A DNA stretch of 11,306 bases from Spirochaetaceae bacterium (GTDB lineage Bacteria; Spirochaetota; Spirochaetia; DSM-27196; SKKC01): assembly GCA_003552745.1 (NCBI GenBank), contig PUOG01000139.1:1-11306 (forward strand), in the 5' to 3' direction. Under the pieces are notes generated by a model. That model was given only the letters and a program-made list of their open reading frames with translations. It was not told the origin of the DNA and made no database searches. Shown one piece after another: positions 7,215 through 11,306 of the stretch. Every line of letters starts with the position of its first letter. The first letter of the stretch is position 1. The position numbers and the translations under genes are program-made.

Positions 7215-7789
7215 GCTGCCTCGCCTCCCTTCTTCAGCACCTTCAACACGGCCACCAGAAGACCGGCGAAGATAAGTGCAAACGCCGGTGTGCCGAACGC
7301 ATCGGCACCGACGTCACCGATCGACGCTCCGAAGATCGTCCCGTCGGAGAAGATCTCGCGTACAGCACCGATCGCCACGGCCAGGATCGCAAGCTCTACC
7401 GCCGATACGAGAGATCTCGCATACAACGTCCCCGGGGCATCGAGATCAGTAAGTAGCGCCTGCCGCAGGACGAGCGGATTCACCGCGATAAGCGGTACGA
7501 AAACACCGAGCGCACCTGCAAGCTCGGGCGCACTCGTATCGAGATAGAGACCGAATATCGTCGCGAGTGCAATGGCGACGAAAGCCGATATAGCTAACGC
7601 TCCCCACGCTCCAACCAACGGCCGGACGGCCAGCACGATCGCTCCCACCACGATCATTACCACCACGGTCGCGGCCACGAGTACCAGCGCCTCTACGGCG
7701 CCCACCGCGCCGCCGAGAACCGGAGCCAGCGCGGCGAGGACCCAGCCGACTGAGCTCCAGGTCGGCAAACCATGTTCTTCCATCGTCAT
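7211..7789 (-). CDS. rnfE: RnfE-like membrane subunit lacking all cysteines
   Basis: Integral membrane partner of RnfA, 192 residues with about six hydrophobic helices. The signature GAVREIFSDGTIFGA (141-155) corresponds to the REIIGNGTLFG motif that distinguishes RnfE from RnfA, and LGVFVPLIAVNPLVL (94-108) matches LGIFIPLIVTNCIVV. Here the conserved Cys is Pro105, and the first motif LGLCPLL is LAALAPVL, with Ala22 in the Cys place. There is no cysteine at all in the protein, so it cannot ligate an iron-sulphur cluster through Cys. It starts at 7789 with GGAGG at 7 nt and overlaps the rnfG stop by 4 nt; ATG at 7783 is an alternative. The N-terminal tail is shorter than in most RnfE proteins. 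Assignment rests on the C-terminal signature and operon position; overall similarity to standard RnfE appears low. Confidence 0.85.
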   Translation of the reverse strand: MTMEEHGLPTWSSVGWVLAALAPVLGGAVGAVEALVLVAATVVVMIVVGAIVLAVRPLVGAWGALAISAFVAIALATIFGLYLDTSAPELAGALGVFVPLIAVNPLVLRQALLTDLDAPGTLYARSLVSAVELAILAVAIGAVREIFSDGTIFGASIGDVGADAFGTPAFALIFAGLLVAVLKVLKKGGEAA

Positions 7790-8733
7790 TCCTGCACCTC
7801 CGCTGCGAGGCCCACGGCGTCCCGGACCGCTTCGGCGAAACCGACCGCCGATAGTGTGGCACCGCTCACCCCATCGATGTCCTCATCAATGCGCAATTCA
7901 TCCGCGGCACTCTTGCCTACGAACTGCTCTCGGAACGCCGGGTCCTGAACGTCGTCTACGAAGCCGGCGGTATCCTGATGGGAAACGATCTTCGCACCCA
8001 CGATCACACCGTCGGTATCGAGGCCGACCAGGACCTCCATGTCGCCGCCGTATCCATCGCCGATTCCGGCAGCCGCGTATCCGATGGTTGTCTCCCCGTC
8101 GCGCACGACGAACACGCCGTCGACCGAATCATGTGCCTCGATGTCGGTTGCATCCGGGAAGAGCTCCCACGCAGTCTCCATCATCGGATCGTCCTCCGGT
8201 GCATCGACCCGGTCGGCGTCGGCCAGACGGTCGAGTGCGTTCCGTACCGCCTGCGTATAGCCGGTTGCCGAACCGGTCGCCCCGCTGACGCCGTCTATAT
8301 CATCGTCGAGCTGCACCGGATCGTCGGCGCTCTTTCCGAGGAACTGGTCACGAAAGGCGGGGTCCTCTATGTCGTCGACGAATCCCGCCGTTTCCGAGTG
8401 CTCGACGAGCCGCGTATCGACGACGACTCCGTCGCGATCGACACCGGCGAGCACCAACATATCGCCGCCGTATCCGTCTCCTACGCCGATTGCCGCGTAG
8501 CCAACATGTTCGCCGTCGGCGTCGACGGCGATGAACATATCGTCGACATCCGGATCGCGGAGAAAATCGGCGGCATCCGGGAAGATCTCGTCAAGCAGTT
8601 CGAGCATCGCGTCGTCCTCGACCGCGCCTTCGGGCCGGTCAGGAACCATCCCGGCGTCGGCCACGAGAACAGCGCCGGCAGCAATGACCAGCACAACGAC
8701 TACGGTAATCGCAGAAAGAATTCGGTTCATCAT
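7786..8733 (-). CDS. rnfG: RnfG-like membrane-anchored flavoprotein with two tandem FMN-binding domains
   Basis: Extracytoplasmic flavin subunit of the Rnf-like complex, anchored by one N-terminal helix (about residues 7-26). At 315 residues it is much longer than typical RnfG (about 180-220), because it has two FMN-binding domains, roughly 41-173 and 181-311. Each carries GDGYGGDM (85-92; 225-232), TAGFVDD (115-121; 255-261) and the covalent attachment motif DGVSGAT (147-153; 287-293). Thr153 and Thr293 are the predicted FMN-bearing residues, modified by an ApbE-type flavin transferase not seen in this window. Corresponding motifs are exactly 140 residues apart, showing an internal tandem duplication. 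The protein is strikingly Asp-rich. It starts 4 nt after rnfD (ATG at 8733, or 8730) with GGGGGAGG upstream, and its stop overlaps the rnfE start. Confidence 0.92.
   Translation of the reverse strand: MMNRILSAITVVVVLVIAAGAVLVADAGMVPDRPEGAVEDDAMLELLDEIFPDAADFLRDPDVDDMFIAVDADGEHVGYAAIGVGDGYGGDMLVLAGVDRDGVVVDTRLVEHSETAGFVDDIEDPAFRDQFLGKSADDPVQLDDDIDGVSGATGSATGYTQAVRNALDRLADADRVDAPEDDPMMETAWELFPDATDIEAHDSVDGVFVVRDGETTIGYAAAGIGDGYGGDMEVLVGLDTDGVIVGAKIVSHQDTAGFVDDVQDPAFREQFVGKSAADELRIDEDIDGVSGATLSAVGFAEAVRDAVGLAAEVQE
7855..7875 (-). other. Second covalent FMN attachment motif in RnfG (DGVSGAT)
   Basis: Residues 287-293 repeat the first motif exactly, followed by LSA; Thr293 is the predicted FMN acceptor. 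I checked the codons directly (GAT GGG GTG AGC GGT GCC ACA on the minus strand). Confidence 0.87.
8275..8295 (-). other. First covalent FMN attachment motif in RnfG (DGVSGAT)
   Basis: Residues 147-153 match the Dxx[ST]GAT flavinylation motif recognised by ApbE-type transferases; Thr153 would form the phosphoester bond to FMN. The residues after it (GSA) are small, as in known sites. Confidence 0.85.
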
Positions 8734-8737
8734 ACGT

Positions 8738-9646
8738 CTACGCCTCCCCCAGCGTTTTCACGCGGAAGAATCGATCGAGCATCGGAACGAGAGCGTTCAT
8801 CAGCAGAATCGCATACATGACCCCTTCCGGAAGTCCTGCGAGCTCTCGGATCACCATCGTCGCGATACCGCACCCGAGTCCGAAAAGGATCTGCCCGGTC
8901 GGTTGCACCGGAGATGTCACCATATCGGTCGCCATGTAGAAGGCACCGATGACCAAACCGCCGGCCAACAGATGGAATAGAATATCGCCACCGAGTATCG
9001 GTGCGAAGATCACGATTCCTGCGATGAAACTCAAAGGGATCCGCCATTTGATCCGCCCGCGATAGAATAGATAGGCGGCTCCGATCAGCAAAAGGAGCGC
9101 GGAGGTCTCGCCGAGCGACCCCGGTATGGTACCGAGAAACATGTCTATGTAGCTTGCTTCTCCGCCGCCGAGTGGTGTCGCCGTCGACGTTCCGTCGAGC
9201 GGCGGCGTCCACGTGGCCATCTCTCGCGGCCAGATGACGAAGAGAAAAGCGCGCCCGAGCAACGCCGGATTGAATATGTTCCTGCCGATCCCGCCGAAGA
9301 AATGCTTGCCGACGAGCATAGCGACCGCCGAACCGAGCGCGACAAGCGGCAGCGGTAGTGACGGCGGCACGACCAGGGCCAATAGTAGCCCCGCGACGAG
9401 CGGACTGCCATCTCCGATCAAGCCGCGCACGCTGAATGGACGGCGCAGATAGAGCGCCTCGACTATCGCCGCTGTGAGCATCGACACCGCAACGACCGCC
9501 GCCGAGTATGCTCCGAAGAACACAATGCCGGCGATCGTCGCCGGTGCAAGGGCGATCAAAACATCGGTCATCACCTTCAGCGTTGTATCGCCGTCACCCG
9601 GCAGATGCGGCGGTAACGACCAGGCCAACTCGACCTTCTGCGCCAT
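8738..9646 (-). CDS. rnfD: RnfD membrane subunit with covalent flavin site
   Basis: Integral membrane flavoprotein of the Rnf-like complex, homologous to NqrB. The 302-residue protein has several hydrophobic helices and family hallmarks: GDGSPLVAGLLLALVVPP (78-95), GGIGRNIFNPALLGRAF (118-134) and FYMATDMVTSP (236-246, cf. YMATDPVTSP). DGTSTAT (151-157) matches the Dxx[ST]xAT flavinylation motif, so Thr157 probably carries covalent FMN on the outer side. The start at 9646 is preferred over ATG at 9670, because AGGAGG lies 4 nt upstream of MAQKVEL and the extra eight residues would contain that site. It is the first gene of the operon, downstream of a good promoter; rnfG follows after 4 nt. Unlike RnfA and RnfE, it keeps its expected redox residue. 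Confidence 0.93.
   Translation of the reverse strand: MAQKVELAWSLPPHLPGDGDTTLKVMTDVLIALAPATIAGIVFFGAYSAAVVAVSMLTAAIVEALYLRRPFSVRGLIGDGSPLVAGLLLALVVPPSLPLPLVALGSAVAMLVGKHFFGGIGRNIFNPALLGRAFLFVIWPREMATWTPPLDGTSTATPLGGGEASYIDMFLGTIPGSLGETSALLLLIGAAYLFYRGRIKWRIPLSFIAGIVIFAPILGGDILFHLLAGGLVIGAFYMATDMVTSPVQPTGQILFGLGCGIATMVIRELAGLPEGVMYAILLMNALVPMLDRFFRVKTLGEA
9176..9196 (-). other. Covalent FMN attachment motif in RnfD (DGTSTAT)
   Basis: Residues 151-157 of RnfD; Thr157 is the predicted flavin acceptor, by analogy with the STAT/SGAT threonine of RnfD and NqrB. The codons were checked on the minus strand (GAC GGA ACG TCG ACG GCG ACA). Confidence 0.82.
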
Positions 9647-9674
9647 ACTTCCTCCTGAATCAACGAGCAATTCG

Positions 9675-9684
9675 TTATCGATAA
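9675..9684. promoter_or_regulatory. Perfect 10-bp palindrome in the rnf leader
   Basis: TTATCGATAA lies in an AT-rich patch between the proposed transcription start and the rnfD ribosome-binding site. CGAGCA and TGCTCG flank it at the outer edges of the patch (about 9664-9705). It could be an operator for a dimeric regulator or part of a leader stem-loop; no regulator can be named. Confidence 0.3.
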
Positions 9685-9709
9685 AATTTTACCTTTATGC
9701 TCGCTTCCG

Positions 9710-9738
9710 TTTATACCAGAGCCTGTCTATAGTGTCGA
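9710..9738 (-). promoter_or_regulatory. Sigma70-like promoter of the rnfDGEAC operon
   Basis: On the minus strand TCGACA (9733-9738) and TATAAA (9710-9715) are separated by exactly 17 nt; each matches the consensus at 5 of 6 positions. Transcription would begin near 9703, giving a leader of roughly 55 nt before rnfD. It is the best promoter match I found in the window, and it sits where the operon must begin, because the upstream aldo/keto reductase ends at 9878. Confidence 0.65.
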
Positions 9739-9877
9739 TACGATATGTACCGCCGCGCATATGATTTCCGCCGGGAATGCGAACCGACACAGGCGACCGG
9801 TGACGCCGCCCGGTTTCGGTCTGCGGCCCCCCTACGGCGGCCTGCTCCGAGCGCGCCCCGGTTCGCTCCATCCCTGT

Positions 9878-10888
9878 CTATTTGCGGGTCCGCTGCCAAT
9901 TGGCGCCACTATCGTACGGATAGCTCACCGCCATCGTGCTCGCCCGGTTCAACGACTCCAACTGCTCATCGGTCAGTCGCCATCCGGTCGAGCCGAGGTT
10001 GTCGCGGAACTGCTCCATGTTGCGGGCTCCGAGGATCGGTGCGGTGACCGTCTCGTTGCACAGCAACCAGTTTAAGGCGACCTGCGCCGGGCTCTTCCCC
10101 GCCTGCTCGGCCACCGCCAAAAGCGCTTCGACGACCTCCCAGGTGAAGTCGTTGTTGTAATTCGCCCAAGACTCCGACCACCCTTCTTTCTCGGCGAGCT
10201 CGATACGCGTTCCCTTCGGGGGCTCGGTCATACCTCGACGGAACTTCCCACTGAGCCAACCGCCGCGCAACGGACTCCACGGGATGACTCCGAGACCTTC
10301 CCGCGCGCAGACATCGAGCAGCTCCCACTCGGTTGCCCGACTCAGCAGATTGTACTGCGGCTGCAGACAGACGAATCGCTCGAGTCCGAGGCGGTCGGAC
10401 GTATCGAGCGCCTTCTGCAATTGCCATCCTTTGAAGTTACTCGCACCGATGAAACGCACGACACCCTGTCTCACCAGATCGTTCAGCGTACGCAGCGTCT
10501 GTTCGATCGGGGTCAGTGGATCCCAGGCATGCACCTGATACAGGTCGATGTAGTCGGTATCGAGGCGTTTCAGGCTCTGCTCGATTCCGTGCATGATGTG
10601 CTTGCGACTCAGTCCGACGTCGTTCGGCGCCTCCCCCATCGGAAAGCGAACTTTGGTGGCGATAACGAAGTCCTCGCGCCGTTTATTCGCAAGCCACCTG
10701 CCGACAATCTCCTCCGAGGTACCTCGGGTGTAGACATCCGCGGTATCGATGAAGTTCCCCCCGGCTTCCACGAAGGTGTCCATGATCGCAGCGCTATCCT
10801 TCTCACTCGTTTCGCGTCCGAAGGTCATCGCACCGAGACAAAGCTCGGAGACTTTCAGGCCGGTATTCCCCAGTAATGTAATTTCCAT
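9878..10888 (-). CDS. Aldo/keto reductase (complete)
   Basis: NADPH-dependent cytosolic oxidoreductase of the aldo/keto reductase superfamily, 336 residues, the usual length for the bacterial YajO/YhdN-like groups. The catalytic tetrad is present: Asp48 and Tyr53 (NFIDTADVY), Lys79 (VIATK) and His120 (DLYQVH). Cofactor-site stretches include FIGASNFKGWQ (146-156), VIPWSPLRGGWLSGKF (201-216) and VTAPILGARNMEQFRDNL (281-298). It is a different subfamily from the reductase at the left edge. The start at 10888 begins the conserved MEITLLGNTGLKVSEL. There is no Shine-Dalgarno sequence; TATCCT lies 6 nt upstream. It is 27 nt after the DUF4097-like gene on the same strand, so it could instead be the second gene of that operon. 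The substrate cannot be deduced. Confidence 0.93.
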   Translation of the reverse strand: MEITLLGNTGLKVSELCLGAMTFGRETSEKDSAAIMDTFVEAGGNFIDTADVYTRGTSEEIVGRWLANKRREDFVIATKVRFPMGEAPNDVGLSRKHIMHGIEQSLKRLDTDYIDLYQVHAWDPLTPIEQTLRTLNDLVRQGVVRFIGASNFKGWQLQKALDTSDRLGLERFVCLQPQYNLLSRATEWELLDVCAREGLGVIPWSPLRGGWLSGKFRRGMTEPPKGTRIELAEKEGWSESWANYNNDFTWEVVEALLAVAEQAGKSPAQVALNWLLCNETVTAPILGARNMEQFRDNLGSTGWRLTDEQLESLNRASTMAVSYPYDSGANWQRTRK

Positions 10889-10894
10889 ACCGTC

Positions 10895-10900
10895 AGGATA
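10895..10900 (-). promoter_or_regulatory. TATCCT hexamer just before the aldo/keto reductase start, possible -10
   Basis: TATCCT ends 6 nt before the ATG, at the distance expected between a -10 element and +1 if transcription started at the codon itself. No good -35 is found 16-18 nt upstream. The same hexamer sits in nearly the same place before the other aldo/keto reductase gene. Confidence 0.25.
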
Positions 10901-10915
10901 GACCGTAATCGCCGA

Positions 10916-11306
10916 TCAATCGACCCTGAGATCCGTTCTACCGCCGGTATTGCTGATGTAAACGCGAGCGAATCCCGCACCAACCCGGTAGGAAAGACTC
11001 CGCCTGCCCTCCGACACCGCGAATCCGCGCCGCTCCGCCTGTTCTGGTGATGGATTGATGTCCGCGCCGCGCGGCGGCATCTCGATCCATGCCGCCGACT
11101 CGGATCCGAGCGTAAGGCGGATCGTCCCCGACGCACTACGTAACTCGATCTTGCCCTCGCGGAAACGATCTACCGAGAGTGCAATATCGCCGTCGGTAGT
11201 ACCGATGCGTGCCGAGTTCGCACGCTCGGCGGAAACATCGACCGTTCCGCTGACCGATTTGATCTTCGCGTTGCGCAGCGAACCGCCCCGCACCGAGATC
11301 GAACCG
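10916..11306 (-). CDS. DUF4097-like beta-strand repeat protein (partial, N-terminus beyond window)
   Basis: C-terminal 129 residues of a protein whose start lies beyond the right edge; the frame is open to base 11306. It consists of short repeating strands with Gly-Ser/Thr turns, for example SVSGTVDVS, GTTDGDIALSV and ASGTIRLTL. This resembles the right-handed beta-strand repeat family DUF4097 (sometimes called putative adhesin), whose function is generally unknown. The closing part (RGFAVSEGRRSLSYRVGAGFARVYISNTGG) is also typical of the end of such domains. GTG at 11293 could be read as a start but falls inside the repeat pattern, so I treat the gene as truncated by the window. The aldo/keto reductase starts 27 nt downstream and may be co-transcribed. 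DUF4097 genes often sit beside membrane or PspC-type proteins, which would have to be looked for upstream. Confidence 0.7.
   Translation of the reverse strand, partial: GSISVRGGSLRNAKIKSVSGTVDVSAERANSARIGTTDGDIALSVDRFREGKIELRSASGTIRLTLGSESAAWIEMPPRGADINPSPEQAERRGFAVSEGRRSLSYRVGAGFARVYISNTGGRTDLRVD

Larger units (their letters stand above)
7801..8613 (-). repeat. Internal tandem duplication of the FMN-binding domain in rnfG (420-nt period)
   Basis: Copy 1 covers about 8613-8221 and copy 2 about 8193-7801. All landmark motifs recur with an offset of exactly 140 codons and no insertion or deletion between them. The copies still agree at many residues (GDGYGGDM, TAGFVDD, DPAFR, DGVSGAT) but differ elsewhere, so the duplication is old enough to have diverged while both flavin sites were kept. 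Confidence 0.9.
9647..9877. other. 231-nt gap between the second aldo/keto reductase and the rnf operon
   Basis: The part near rnfD (9647-9740) holds the ribosome-binding site, palindrome and promoter described separately. The GC-rich part (about 9780-9877), just after the aldo/keto reductase stop, contains only short inverted matches such as those around ACCGGT. I saw no convincing terminator, RNA gene or small coding sequence there. Confidence 0.5.

Noticed and set aside
7978..8820. Long open frame (280 codons) on the plus strand opposite rnfG and the rnfD end
   Set aside because: It mirrors rnfG in antisense; the minus-strand reading has full family motifs, SD sites and overlapping starts, while this one has no recognisable domain. 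Long antisense frames are expected in GC-rich, Asp-rich genes.
5243..9646. Interpretation of the operon as Na+-translocating Nqr
   Set aside because: There is no NqrA or NqrF; the RnfC-type subunit with two 4Fe-4S motifs and the short RnfD fit Rnf.
9780..9877. Terminator hairpin after the second aldo/keto reductase
   Set aside because: Only 4-bp stems could be found in this GC-rich stretch and there is no T-run.

Overview
The window is gene-dense, GC-rich bacterial DNA with 12 protein genes and no RNA gene, CRISPR array or insertion sequence that I can see. The gene content (an Rnf-type flavin/iron-sulphur membrane complex, an encapsulated ferritin, a cytoplasmic glycoside hydrolase) fits a fermentative or anaerobic bacterium. 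The extracytoplasmic part of RnfG is extremely rich in Asp, which suggests a saline or alkaline habitat. A spirochaete-like host is a guess from overall gene character, not something the sequence proves.

Layout. Positions 1-514 (minus) hold the N-terminal half of an aldo/keto reductase of the Kv-beta type, cut by the window edge. Positions 606-1801 (minus) are a two-gene encapsulin operon: an encapsulated ferritin ending in the cargo-loading peptide GLGIGSLKG, then the shell protein, with a 4-nt stop/start overlap. A divergent intergenic region separates it from a plus-strand pair at 1960-5207: a GH3 beta-glycosidase and a zinc-dependent medium-chain dehydrogenase. A perfect GC hairpin lies in the 35-nt convergent gap. 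Positions 5243-9646 (minus) are a tight operon in the order rnfD-rnfG-rnfE-rnfA-rnfC, read from a good sigma70-like promoter at 9710-9738. Positions 9878-10888 (minus) encode a second, complete aldo/keto reductase, and 10916-11306 (minus) the C-terminal part of a DUF4097-like beta-strand repeat protein.

The most unusual content is the Rnf-like operon. There is no rnfB, and both ends of the cluster are closed. RnfA and RnfE have lost all four conserved cysteines that hold the intramembrane iron-sulphur cluster in known Rnf complexes. RnfG is an exact tandem duplication (140-residue period) with two covalent-flavin motifs. RnfC (two 4Fe-4S motifs and a glycine-rich nucleotide/FMN loop) and RnfD (flavinylation Thr) look intact. 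I infer an Rnf derivative that no longer takes electrons from ferredoxin through RnfB and the A/E cluster. It may instead connect NADH at RnfC to a two-flavin extracytoplasmic arm.

The encapsulin operon is a recognised iron-storage nanocompartment, with ferroxidase residues and targeting tag intact. The two aldo/keto reductase genes share the absence of a Shine-Dalgarno sequence and a TATCCT hexamer 6-7 nt before the ATG, which hints at leaderless transcripts.
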